This document shows positions 16,276 through 25,145 of a DNA stretch of 64,000 bases, one piece after another. The DNA is from Streptomyces sp. CB02414 (GTDB lineage Bacteria; Actinomycetota; Actinomycetes; Streptomycetales; Streptomycetaceae), in NCBI RefSeq assembly GCF_001905385.1, contig NZ_LIPF01000015.1:49622-113621 (forward strand), read 5' to 3'. A program made the translations under genes and the position numbers. The notes below the pieces were generated by a model that was not told where the DNA came from, did not search any database, and saw only the letters and a program-made list of their open reading frames with translations. The first letter of the stretch is position 1. Each line of letters begins with the position of its first letter.

Positions 16276-18093
16276 ATGCCCCAGCTCGAACTCCTGGCTG
16301 AAACACCCGAGTTCCGCATCAAGCTCCCCAAAGACGGAGGCTACGCCCGCGGGCACCTGCTCGCCGAGTTCGGCGGCAACGGCACCCACAAGTTCGTGCT
16401 GCGGGAGGGCTCCGTGGTCGCCGCCGAGGTCTGGCCCGGACTGGGTGATCACGCCCGCCGCAATCGTGCGGACCTGCGCGCGGGTGGCGCCCTGATCGAC
16501 GCCCCTGCGGATGCCGACCTGCCGGGGGCGCCGAGCCGGTGGGTGGTGACCAGGGACATCGAGTGCAACTCGTCCTCGGCCGCCGCTGCGCTCGTCTACG
16601 GCTACGACGCCTCCGGCCCCGAGTCGTGGCGCACGGCGGAGGGCCATCCGCTCGCCGACTACCTGTCCACCGGCTGGCGTGCTCCGCGCAAGGCGTGGCT
16701 GGTGCGCGGCTCCAACGTCTCCGGTCACAACCTGGTGCGGCAACTGTGGCTGACGGAGGGATTCGTCTCCCTCGCGGCCGCGCACCTGCCGCCTCTGGAG
16801 GAGGCTGATCCGACCAAGAGCGCGCTGCGGCGCTTCGTGGAGGACGGGTACGAGGGAGCGGCCTCGTACAACCAGAAGCGCGGTCTCGTCGACGAACTCC
16901 ACGCCTTTCTGACGCAGATGCGCGTCGGTGACACCGTCGCCGCCATTGGTGACGGACGGCTGTACATCGGGCGGATCACCGGCGACGCCGTGCAGGCCTC
17001 GTCGCCGGGCGGGCTGTCCAATCTGCGGCGCACCGTCACCTGGTCGCCGCGGAACCACGCGTACGAAGACCTGCCGGAGGAAGTGCAACAGAAGCTGTCC
17101 GTCCAGCATGACGTCGTCGACCTGACCGGCGTGCTGGAAGCACTCGATGAGCTCACCGGGCAGCCGGAGCGCACGGACTTGGCTGCACCCGGCGAGGCCC
17201 CCACCGCGCAGCGGCCGGCGCCCCGAGAGCTGTCCCTTCCGGACATCAGCGAGGCGCTCGCCGAGGACCTTCTCGTCCACGACCGGGCCTGGCTGGACGA
17301 AATGCGGGAACTCCTCGCCGACGAGCGACAGCTGGTGTTCTACGGCCCACCCGGCACCGGCAAGACGTTTCTGGCGATGAGGCTGGCCGAGTACCTCGGC
17401 GGCGGACCGGAGCAGGTCAAGATCGTGCAGTTCCATCCCTCGTACGCCTACGAGGACTTCTTCGAGGGGTTCCGTCCCGTGGAGGACCCCGAGACACGGG
17501 AAGTGGCCTTCCGGCTGACGGCGGGGCCGCTCCGAGAGCTGGCCGATCTGGCCTCGCGCGAGGGCAACCGGCACGTCCCGCACTTCCTGATCATCGACGA
17601 GATCAACCGTGCCAATCTGGCCAAGGTCTTCGGCGAGCTGTACTTCCTCCTGGAGTACCGGGACCGCTCCGTCCGTCTCACCTACTCCGGGGACGACTTC
17701 CCCCTCCCGCCCAACCTCTTCGTGATCGGCACGATGAACACCGCCGACCGCTCGATCGCCCTCGTGGACGCGGCGATGCGGCGCCGTTTCGCGTTCGTCG
17801 AGCTGTCTCCACGCACCGAGCCGACCGCCGGGCTGCTCGCCCGCTGGCTGGAGCGAGAGGGCAGGGACCCGGAGCCCGCCCGTCTCCTCGACGCTCTCAA
17901 CGCCCGGATAGACGACGCCGACTTCGCCATCGGGCCTTCGTACCTGATGAAGCCGGGCGTGTACCGCGACGGCGGCCTCGAAAGGACTTGGCGCACGAAG
18001 ATCCTGCCGCTTCTGGAGGAACACCACTACGGCGAGGGCCTCGACGTCGCCGCCCGCTACGGCCTCGACTCGCTGCGCGAGCAGCACCCGTGA
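16276..18093 (+). CDS. mcrB: McrB-type AAA+ restriction subunit
   Basis: A 605-residue protein. The N-terminal ~330 residues are unlike E. coli McrB and probably form the DNA- or modification-recognition part. The AAA+ module starts near residue 340: Walker A FYGPPGTGKTFLAMRLAEYL (about 353), QFHPSYAYEDFFEGFRP (typical of McrB), Walker B FLIIDEINRANLAKVFGELY (about 436) and IGTMNTADRSIALVDAAMRRRF (about 484). These identify the McrB NTPase. ATG at 16276 with GGAAGG at 6-7 nt. The stop overlaps the mcrC start (GTGA). In McrBC, McrB hydrolyses GTP and loads the McrC nuclease on modified DNA. Confidence 0.92.
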   Translation: MPQLELLAETPEFRIKLPKDGGYARGHLLAEFGGNGTHKFVLREGSVVAAEVWPGLGDHARRNRADLRAGGALIDAPADADLPGAPSRWVVTRDIECNSSSAAAALVYGYDASGPESWRTAEGHPLADYLSTGWRAPRKAWLVRGSNVSGHNLVRQLWLTEGFVSLAAAHLPPLEEADPTKSALRRFVEDGYEGAASYNQKRGLVDELHAFLTQMRVGDTVAAIGDGRLYIGRITGDAVQASSPGGLSNLRRTVTWSPRNHAYEDLPEEVQQKLSVQHDVVDLTGVLEALDELTGQPERTDLAAPGEAPTAQRPAPRELSLPDISEALAEDLLVHDRAWLDEMRELLADERQLVFYGPPGTGKTFLAMRLAEYLGGGPEQVKIVQFHPSYAYEDFFEGFRPVEDPETREVAFRLTAGPLRELADLASREGNRHVPHFLIIDEINRANLAKVFGELYFLLEYRDRSVRLTYSGDDFPLPPNLFVIGTMNTADRSIALVDAAMRRRFAFVELSPRTEPTAGLLARWLEREGRDPEPARLLDALNARIDDADFAIGPSYLMKPGVYRDGGLERTWRTKILPLLEEHHYGEGLDVAARYGLDSLREQHP

Positions 18094-19349
18094 CGCAGCC
18101 TGGGTCCGACGTGTCCCTGCGCGAGTACGGACCGGCCGTCTCCGTGCCGCTGAGCGCCGAGGCCGGACGGGCGCTGGCCGCCTCCGGCGTCCTGCAGAGT
18201 GCGACCCCCGACCCCGGGCAGGTCGGGCACTGGCTGCTCAGGGCGGGCAGCCGGGTCGGCGCCGTGCGCACACCCGGCGGTCCGGTCGTGCGGATCATGC
18301 CCAAGACGCCGGTGAGCCGGCTGTTCTTCCTTCTCGGCTTCAGCCTCGACCCGGCCCGCGCCTGGCGGGACAGCAGGGAGGGCACCGTCGATACCGGCAC
18401 GTACGACGACGTCGTCCCGGCGCTCGCGCACGCCGTGGAGCGGCAGATCGACGGTGCGCTGCGGCGGGGCGTCCTCCAGGGGTACCGGGAAGTGGAGGAG
18501 TCAGCGCTGGTCGTCCGCGGGCGCTTGCGCGAGGCTGAGCAGATCCGCCGGCACTTCGGCCGTACGCCGCCCGTGGAGATCGTCCACGACGCGTACACCG
18601 CCGACATCGCCGAGAACCGCATCCTGCGCGCCGCCGCCGAGCGGTTGCTGCGGCTGCCGGGCGTTCCCGGGCCGGTCCGGCGGCGCCTGGCCCACCAGCG
18701 GGTGCGGCTGGCTGACGCGCAGCCCCTGGTGCGGGGGCAGGGACTGCCGCGTTGGCAGCCCTCCCGCCTGAACCTCCGTTACGAGCCGGCGCTGCGGCTC
18801 GCCGAGGCGGTCCTGCGCGGCACCTCTCCGGAGCACCGGCCCGGCGGGACCGACCCACTCACCGTGGACGGCTTCCTCTTCGACATGAACCAGCTGTTCG
18901 AGGACTTCGTCACGGTGGCCCTGGGCGAGGCCCTCCGGGAGCACGGCCTGACAGCGCGTCCCCAGGACGTCCATCACCTCGACGTCGCCGGTCTTGTGCG
19001 GGTACGCCCGGACCTCGTCGTACGGACCGGCGACGGCCGCACCCCGCTCGCCGTCGTCGACGCCAAGTACAAGGTGGAGAAGGGCGACGGCCTCCTCAAC
19101 GCGGACCTCTACCAGGCGCTCACCTACGCCACCGTGCTCGGACTGCGCGAGGCACACCTGGTGTACGCGGCCGGACGCCGGCCCGAGCGCTTCCACGAGG
19201 TGCGGGGAACGACAGCGGGACCGGACGGCCGGGGAGTGCGGCTCTTCCAGCACAGTCTCGATCTCTCCGGCGAACCCGCACGGCTTCTGGCCTCGCTGAG
19301 GCACATCGCCGCGCGGCTGGCCGGGAGTTCCCCTCATCCGCGATCATGA
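18090..19349 (+). CDS. mcrC: McrC-type nuclease subunit
   Basis: A 419-residue McrC-family protein with GTG start overlapping mcrB. Blocks recognised: VVRIMPKTPVSRLFFLLGFS, GRLREAEQIRRHFGRTPPV, YTADIAENRILRAAAERLL, and the PD-(D/E)xK nuclease core VRVRPDLVVR...PLAVVDAKYK (about residues 300-330), with the catalytic D and DxK intact, then NADLYQALTYATVLG. With McrB it should form a modification-dependent endonuclease. The 31-bp gap to the helicase gene, with its own GGAAAGGA, suggests a three-gene operon. Confidence 0.92.
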   Translation: MTQPGSDVSLREYGPAVSVPLSAEAGRALAASGVLQSATPDPGQVGHWLLRAGSRVGAVRTPGGPVVRIMPKTPVSRLFFLLGFSLDPARAWRDSREGTVDTGTYDDVVPALAHAVERQIDGALRRGVLQGYREVEESALVVRGRLREAEQIRRHFGRTPPVEIVHDAYTADIAENRILRAAAERLLRLPGVPGPVRRRLAHQRVRLADAQPLVRGQGLPRWQPSRLNLRYEPALRLAEAVLRGTSPEHRPGGTDPLTVDGFLFDMNQLFEDFVTVALGEALREHGLTARPQDVHHLDVAGLVRVRPDLVVRTGDGRTPLAVVDAKYKVEKGDGLLNADLYQALTYATVLGLREAHLVYAAGRRPERFHEVRGTTAGPDGRGVRLFQHSLDLSGEPARLLASLRHIAARLAGSSPHPRS

Positions 19350-19379
19350 AGAACCGTCCGGTGGAAAGGAAGGACCCCC

Positions 19380-21515
19380 ATGCCCCGGCTCGCCTTCACC
19401 CAGAGCTTCTGGGACGGATACGACACCCTGGAGAAGCCGGTCCGAGCCGGAGTGCGCAAGGCCATGGCGAAGTTCCAGGCCATGCGCGTCGCCGAACTCA
19501 ACGCGGACAAGGGACTGCACCTGGAGTCCGTGGAGAATGCCCGTGATCCCCGGATGCGCACCATTCGCATCACCGACTTCTGGCGGGGCGTCGTTCTCGC
19601 ACCCGACGACGGCAGTGACACGTTCCTGTTGGTCAACGTCCTGCCGCACGACGACGCCTACACCTGGGCGGCGAAACGCCTGTACAGCTCGAACTCCGCC
19701 ACACGAGCCCTGGAGGTACGGAACGCCGTCGCCCTGGACGAGCTGACACCGCTGTACGAGACGGCCGCACGCACCGCCCCCCAGCTGCTGTTCGCGGGTG
19801 TCTCCGACGGCACACTGCGGGAGCTCGGCGTCGACGACCAGGTTCTGCGCGCCGCACGGTCCCTGGTGGACAAGGCACAGCTGGAGGCCTTCGCCACGCT
19901 CCTCCCGGAGGACCAGCTGGAGGTGCTCCAGTACCTCGCCGAGGGGTTCAGCCCGGAGGAGGTCTACCGGGACGTGGTGGCGGTCCGCCGTCCCGCCGAC
20001 GCGCCCACCGAACCGGTCGAGGACCTGGCCACCGTGATCGCCAACACTGCCGCACGCATCCGGCTGGTCACCGGACCGCATGAGCTGGAGGAGATACTGG
20101 AGAAGCCGTTCGCAGCTTGGCGGGTCTTCCTGCACCCCTCCCAACGTCGCGTGGCCTACCGCGCCTCGCACGGCGGCCCCGTCCAGGTCACCGGAGGACC
20201 CGGCACAGGCAAGACGGTGGCCGCCCTGCACCGGGTCAAGCACCTGCTCGGCCGCTCCGAGGACGGCCGTATCCTGCTCACCACTTACACGAACGCGCTC
20301 GCCGCCGGACTGCGCGACATGCTCGGCCTGCTCCTCGACGAGGACGACAGGCTGCTGGCACGAGTGGACGTGACCACGGTCGATGCCTTCGCGAACGGCG
20401 TCGTGCGCGCCGGCTCGGCTGCCGCGCCGAAACCGATCGGGGACCGGGAGCAACGGCAGCTGTGGGAGAAGGCGGTCAAGCAACTCGATCTGCCGTTCGC
20501 CGCCCAGTTCCTGGCACAGGAGTATCGGCACGTCGTCCTCGGCCAGAACCTCCGCGACCTGGACGCCTACCTCGGCGCGAGTCGCCGTGGCCGCGGCACG
20601 GGCCTCGGCCCCGCTCGACGCCGCGAGGTGTGGAGCGGCGTGGAGCGGTTCGAGCAGTTCCTGCGGGACCGCGGCGAGACCACGCACCTGCGCGTCTGCG
20701 CCCGCGCGGCGGGACTCCTCGCCGACCGGCCGGCTCCGTACGCCCACGTCGTCGTCGACGAGGCACAGGATCTGCACCCCGCGCAGTGGCGTGTGCTGCG
20801 CGCAGCCGTCCCACCCGGTCCCGACGACCTGTTCGTGACCGGCGACCCGCATCAGCGAATCTACGACTCCCGGGTGTCGCTCGGCTCGCTGGGCATATCC
20901 ACGACCGGCCGCAGCTTCCGGCTGCGCGTCAACTACCGGTCCACGGAAGAGATCCTCGCCTGGTCGGCTCGCCTCCTCGCACCCGTGGCCGTCGACACCC
21001 TCGAGGGCGAGGGCACGGATTCGCTGGCTGGGTACCGTTCACTGCTCCATGGCCGCCGCCCGGAGGTACGGGGGCACGCCACTCGGCAGAAGGAGACCGA
21101 GGCGCTGGTGGCACGGGTCCGCACGCTGCTCGACGAGGGACTCGCGCCGCACGAGATCGGCGTGTGCGGACGTTTCAACCTCTCCCTGGACACCGCCGAG
21201 GACAAGTTGAGGGCCGCCGGCATCCCGGTACTGCGGGTGAGGGGCCAGGTCACGAAGGGCGCGGAAGGCGTACGGCTGGCGACGATGCACGCAATGAAGG
21301 GGCTGGAGTTCCGGGCGGTGTCCGTGCTCGGTGCCGCCGAGGGCACCGTGCCGTTCGCGCGGGAGGTCACCCCTCGTGAGGCTGACCCGCTCCAGCACGA
21401 GGCCGACCTGCTCCGTGAGCGCTGCCTGCTCTTCGTCGCCTGCACACGGGCTCGCGAGTCCCTGAGCGTAACGTGGAGCGGGACCGCAAGCCCGTTCCTA
21501 CAGCACGCGGCCTGA
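19380..21515 (+). CDS. UvrD-like SF1 helicase with RelE-like N-terminal domain
   Basis: A 711-residue protein. Residues 1 to about 105 resemble a RelE/HigB-type small toxin fold by pattern (AGVRKAMAKFQ, LHLESVENARDPRMRTIRITDFWRGVVL, FLLVNVLPHDDAYTWA). A helical linker follows. Residues about 265 to 711 carry SF1 helicase motifs: GGPGTGKTVAALHRVKHLL (Walker A, about 269), HVVVDEAQDLHPAQWRVL (Walker B, about 452), VTGDPHQRIYDSRVSLGSL (motif III), VNYRSTEEILAWSA (motif IV), TMHAMKGLEFRAVSVLGAAEG (motif V) and LFVACTRARESLSVTWSG (motif VI). Third gene after mcrBC on the same strand. The fusion suggests RNA- or translation-linked activity coupled to unwinding; whether RelE catalytic residues are kept was not established. 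Confidence 0.88.
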   Translation: MPRLAFTQSFWDGYDTLEKPVRAGVRKAMAKFQAMRVAELNADKGLHLESVENARDPRMRTIRITDFWRGVVLAPDDGSDTFLLVNVLPHDDAYTWAAKRLYSSNSATRALEVRNAVALDELTPLYETAARTAPQLLFAGVSDGTLRELGVDDQVLRAARSLVDKAQLEAFATLLPEDQLEVLQYLAEGFSPEEVYRDVVAVRRPADAPTEPVEDLATVIANTAARIRLVTGPHELEEILEKPFAAWRVFLHPSQRRVAYRASHGGPVQVTGGPGTGKTVAALHRVKHLLGRSEDGRILLTTYTNALAAGLRDMLGLLLDEDDRLLARVDVTTVDAFANGVVRAGSAAAPKPIGDREQRQLWEKAVKQLDLPFAAQFLAQEYRHVVLGQNLRDLDAYLGASRRGRGTGLGPARRREVWSGVERFEQFLRDRGETTHLRVCARAAGLLADRPAPYAHVVVDEAQDLHPAQWRVLRAAVPPGPDDLFVTGDPHQRIYDSRVSLGSLGISTTGRSFRLRVNYRSTEEILAWSARLLAPVAVDTLEGEGTDSLAGYRSLLHGRRPEVRGHATRQKETEALVARVRTLLDEGLAPHEIGVCGRFNLSLDTAEDKLRAAGIPVLRVRGQVTKGAEGVRLATMHAMKGLEFRAVSVLGAAEGTVPFAREVTPREADPLQHEADLLRERCLLFVACTRARESLSVTWSGTASPFLQHAA

Positions 21516-21528
21516 CACCCGTGTCCTC

Positions 21529-21554
21529 GGCACCGTGTTCATTGCCGCGGTGCC
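21529..21554. terminator. Hairpin between convergent helicase and methylase genes
   Basis: GGCACCG pairs with CGGTGCC around a 12-nt loop. The right arm lies in the last codons of the methylase gene. A plausible bidirectional stop between the two defence genes. Confidence 0.35.
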
Positions 21555-23203
21555 AGGGCACCCGTAGCAAGACCGTCACGGGCGACCTCGGCGAGTTGCC
21601 GACTCAGCTCGTCGACTTTGCGCATTCCCTCCTCGAACGTGGCCAGGGTCCGGAAGGCGGAGCCGTACCGGCGTTGGTCGTCGATGCCCATACGGGGGAT
21701 GCGTGCGCCCTTGCCGTCGAAGCGGTAGGTTCCGCTCGCGCTCGTGGACCGGCGGGCGTTGGCGGAGCTACGCAAGAATCCTTGCAGGTAGTCCGTGTCG
21801 AGTTGCTCGCTGGCCGAGACCGGCTCCTGCCCTTCGTACGCCACGAGTCCGGCTCGGGCGAGATCCGCGACGCTTGTGGTGGCGCCGTCCAAGGAACCCG
21901 GCCCCTCACCCGCCAAGAGCTCGGGCAGAAGGGCGGCGAGTCGACGGATCCGGTCCTCCAGCTCCTTGCGCAGGGCGGCGTACTCACCGGGGTAGTCACG
22001 GTGCCGGGGAAGGAGATGACTCCCGGGCGTCAGATCGACGGTGTCGTCGAGCAGTTCGATCAACGGCACGTCGGCGACCTGGTCCGGGAGTGGTTCCAGA
22101 TTCCCGTCAGGGCTGTTGTCCGTCAGGTCGACCATGCGCACGGTGCGATACGTGTCCGCGCCCTCCGAGCTCTCGGGACGCTCCAGACACCACAGATGGA
22201 CGGGCAGAGCGTGTGAGGTCGCCGTGCCCGGTGGCAGGGCGACGACTTGGCGCACGATGCCCCGGCGTACGAGCTCCGCACGGATGCGTCGTCCTGCCTT
22301 GCGGTAGGCGACCGAGGCCGGCATGACCATGAGGACGTGGCCCCCGGGCACGGTGTGCGCGTAGGCATGCTGCAGCCAGGCCAGCTCGCCTTCGGCCTTC
22401 GACGGGGTGCCCAGGTCCCAGCGGGAGTCGAGGAGCAGTTCCTCCCTGCCCCACTCGGTCACGCCGGCCGGAGGGTCACAGACAACCAGGTCTGCCTTGA
22501 GATCCGGCCATGCGTCCGCGCGCAGTGAGTCACCTGCCACGATGCGCACGCCCGACTGTCCCAGAAGGTCGGCGCGGAGCTGCGCGAAGCGAGCACTGTC
22601 GGCGTCGATCTCCTGACCGAGGCGACGTAGGGCGACTTCGGAGGCGACGGACAGGAGCAGCACGCCGATTCCGCAGGCAGGATCGAAAATGGTGGCGTCC
22701 GACGACAGCTCGGGAGCGAAGTGACGGACGGCACGCACCAACCGCTCGGACGTCACCTGGTCGGATCCGGCACGCCGGGCGGAGTCCATGAACCGTTCGA
22801 CCAGTCCGTCGACGAGGTCAGCGGGCGTTTCGCCGCGGATCAGCTCCTGGACACGGGTGGCGATGTCGGCGGGCACTCCGGTTTCCGCCCCTTCGGCAAG
22901 CACCGCGGCGACCTGAGCCAAGCCCACGATCATCTGCTCGCCGTACACAGCCCGCATGGCCTGCCACAACTCGACCTCGGGCGATACCTCTTGGCCCTTG
23001 CGCTGCCTGTCCAGCCACTCCTGGACTTCCGCGAGCGCGTAGAGCGGGCTGTTCGAGGCTCCTCCCGCCGGCGCCGGGAAGTCGTCGTAACGCCGACGCC
23101 AGTTGGAAACAGCAGCCCGGGTGACTCCGGCCAGCCGAGCGATCTCGGCGCCGGTGACCAATGGTCCGACCGAAGAAGCGGCAGTGTCCGTCGTGTCCGT
23201 CAT
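21539..23203 (-). CDS. N6-adenine DNA methyltransferase with N-terminal HTH
   Basis: A 554-residue protein. Residues about 15-45 form a helix-turn-helix (TGAEIARLAGVTRAAVSNWRRRYDDFPAP). Residues about 165-400 form an HsdM-like class I methyltransferase: motif I ATIFDPACGIGVLLLSV (about 170-186), VVCDPPAGVTEW (catalytic DPPA in place of the common NPPF/Y, about 242) and AYAHTVPGGHVLMVMPASVAYRKAGRRIR. The C-terminal third is helical with a specificity-like SGTYRFDGKGARIPRMGI stretch. Start ATG 23203. No hsdR or hsdS gene is adjacent, so it may self-modify for the neighbouring drmAB or McrBC genes or act as a fused M/S protein. The HTH may also autoregulate. Confidence 0.85.
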   Translation of the reverse strand: MTDTTDTAASSVGPLVTGAEIARLAGVTRAAVSNWRRRYDDFPAPAGGASNSPLYALAEVQEWLDRQRKGQEVSPEVELWQAMRAVYGEQMIVGLAQVAAVLAEGAETGVPADIATRVQELIRGETPADLVDGLVERFMDSARRAGSDQVTSERLVRAVRHFAPELSSDATIFDPACGIGVLLLSVASEVALRRLGQEIDADSARFAQLRADLLGQSGVRIVAGDSLRADAWPDLKADLVVCDPPAGVTEWGREELLLDSRWDLGTPSKAEGELAWLQHAYAHTVPGGHVLMVMPASVAYRKAGRRIRAELVRRGIVRQVVALPPGTATSHALPVHLWCLERPESSEGADTYRTVRMVDLTDNSPDGNLEPLPDQVADVPLIELLDDTVDLTPGSHLLPRHRDYPGEYAALRKELEDRIRRLAALLPELLAGEGPGSLDGATTSVADLARAGLVAYEGQEPVSASEQLDTDYLQGFLRSSANARRSTSASGTYRFDGKGARIPRMGIDDQRRYGSAFRTLATFEEGMRKVDELSRQLAEVARDGLATGALAPRQ

Positions 23204-23212
23204 AGCCTCAGC

Positions 23213-23314
23213 GTACACGGATAGACACCCGCCCTCCAGAGCTAACTCTGTTGACGGAGTACACGGATTCCTGACACCCTTCACCGTGTACTTTGACCTC
23301 TCCTGTACCGGTAC
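23213..23314. promoter_or_regulatory. Repeated GTACACGG operator upstream of the methylase gene
   Basis: GTACACGG occurs at 23213-23220 and 23259-23266, and its inverse CCGTGTAC at 23284-23291. The last two form a perfect inverted repeat with a 17-nt spacer. A palindrome GTACCGGTAC follows at 23305-23314. All lie between the methylase start (leftward) and the DUF6119 remnant (rightward). The three copies suit binding by the HTH of the methylase or another controller. Confidence 0.55.
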
Positions 23315-23358
23315 GTCGCAATGCGCGCCGCAGACCCTGTCCGTGGAGGCAATCACCC

Positions 23359-24420
23359 TTGGCATCGAACACCGCAGTACGCACCGTTTACCGACTGTCC
23401 GGCGTCTCCCCCACCTCGGAGGCCATGCTGTCCGCACTCGACGCCGCGCTTCTGGACGGCCTCGGCGCCGAGCTCCATGTACCCAATGCGCTGGGACACC
23501 GGCCGTGTACGTCACCTGCGGAATGGAACGCACCGAGGCCCCTTGGTGCGGCCCCATGTCGCGCACCACCGGTATCACGGTCAGTGAGAGCGTCCGACGC
23601 ACCGCCGCCCTGCTCCTGCTCGCCGTCGACGACACGGTGTACGCCATAGGCTGCGACCAGGGGTACCGGCTGCTTCCCGACCACCTCAAGGACGAGCGCT
23701 TCGGCTTCTCCTTCGCCATCCGGCAGATGGACCCGAACGTGATCCGCGGAGCTGTGTCCAGGTCTCTCGGGCAGGCACGCACCGACATCTCACTGGTTCC
23801 GGGGGGAGCCTCGGTTCCGCTGCTGGGCATTCGTGATCACTCCCGCATCGTGCGGAGTCTGGGCGGATACCTCGACGAGCTGCCGCTCACCCGCTCGCGA
23901 TTCACTCGCGGACGGGCGGTCAGCGCTCAGGGGGGGTTGCGGCCTGAGGATCGCTCTCGGCGTCGAGCCCGAGGCCCTGCTCTCCGACCTGCGGACGATC
24001 GCGAGGATCTGCCGCGAGGACACCCCGCACCAGGAACTGGAGTTCGTCGACCACATCGTGCCGGTCAGCGACACGAGCGTCCTCGACGACCTCGCCCGGG
24101 CGCTGGACAACCGTCTCGGCCAGCCCGACGACGGGACCATCTCCGTCTCTGTCCCCTCCGAACACCACGAGGCATACACAGAGGCCACCACGTACATGAC
24201 GCAGATCAACAGCTCAGGCGCCTTGCACTCCGACGGCTTCGACCTCGGCTATGTCCTCACCTGTGCCCGGCTCGCGCCCTCCGGTGGACGCGTCGAGGTG
24301 CTGCGCGAAGGGACGGTGACCCTGTCCAAGGGCCGCCGGGCAGGGGTCGCCGACACGCTCGCCGTCACCAGCACGTTGAGTTGGTTGGAGACCGGCATCC
24401 CACTCGGTTCGCGACGTTAG
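23359..24420 (+). pseudogene. Frameshifted and truncated DUF6119/TIGR04141 family gene
   Basis: The translation follows the TIGR04141 (DUF6119, sporadically distributed, defence-associated) pattern but changes frame twice. It starts at TTG 23359 (NTAVRTVYRLSGV, SEAMLSALDAALLDGLGAEL), shifts by one base near 23490 into GTPAVYVTCGMERTEAPWCG and LLPDHLKDERFGFSFAIRQMDPNVIRG, then shifts back at a run of seven G (23930-23936) into LRIALGVEPEALLSDLRTIARICRE, ending GIPLGSRR. The usual C-terminal part is missing, so it is truncated as well as frameshifted. The G7 shift could be a sequencing error or slippage site, but the first shift is not in a homopolymer. Sits at the edge of the defence island. 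Confidence 0.75.
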
Positions 24421-25145
24421 GGTGACGCCGACGCCCCTTCCTCTCCTTCGCATGACGCAGCGATCCGCACGACGGTCCGCTGCTGACCCTCGGACGCTTG
24501 GCCACCGGCATGCCCTGCACTTGGGTGCGGCGGATGGGTCCCCAGTGATCGCACCGGCAGCCCCTCCTGGACAGCAAGACCCAACTGCTAGTCGACTGGG
24601 CGGCTCCCCGCGCATTCGCGGCGTCCTCGACATTCTTACGTGAGGAATGGACGAACTGGGCCGGGTTCGTTCTATATCCGCACCGTACGGAGGGTCCCAA
24701 CTCTCGTTACGCACGGGTGACGGATCGTTCGGCGTAGGGCACGGCACTTCGCCCATGCCCCAATATGTCCGCCGGGTGCCGCCTCGTCGCCAGGCTGCCG
24801 GAACTACTCACCAACTGCATGCCGTTGGGGCAGGCGCACACGCATGCCCTGTGCAGAGCCGAATAGGACGCCCTGCCCCATGGAAGCCCTCTGGGAGTCT
24901 TCTGGGACTTCCGACCACATCAGCCAGCACGAGCATGAAAGAAGCGAAAGAGCGCTCACACAGGTCAACGACTACCGGCGGCCAGACGTCGCAGGTCACG
25001 ACCTTGGCCGGTCTTTCCCGGGACACCCGACCGGCTCCAGGACCATTGCCGCCGATCACCTCCTGAGCCGCGTGCACGTGAGTCAGGAGGGGATCGGCTT
25101 CGTGCGGAACTCGCTCACCGCGGCCTGGATGCCACCCTGTCCCCC
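24421..25145. other. 725 bp without a supported gene
   Basis: No frame here shows a recognisable domain, a good start with ribosome binding site, or sustained coding bias on either strand. Several short open frames overlap one another. Composition is somewhat less GC-rich than the surroundings. It lies between the decayed DUF6119 gene and an isolated hypothetical gene, so it may be an erosion zone at the end of the defence island. Confidence 0.5.

Noticed and set aside
23293..23649. Intact 118-residue gene in the DUF6119 region
   Set aside because: Homology leaves this frame near 23490 and continues in another, so it is part of a frameshifted gene.
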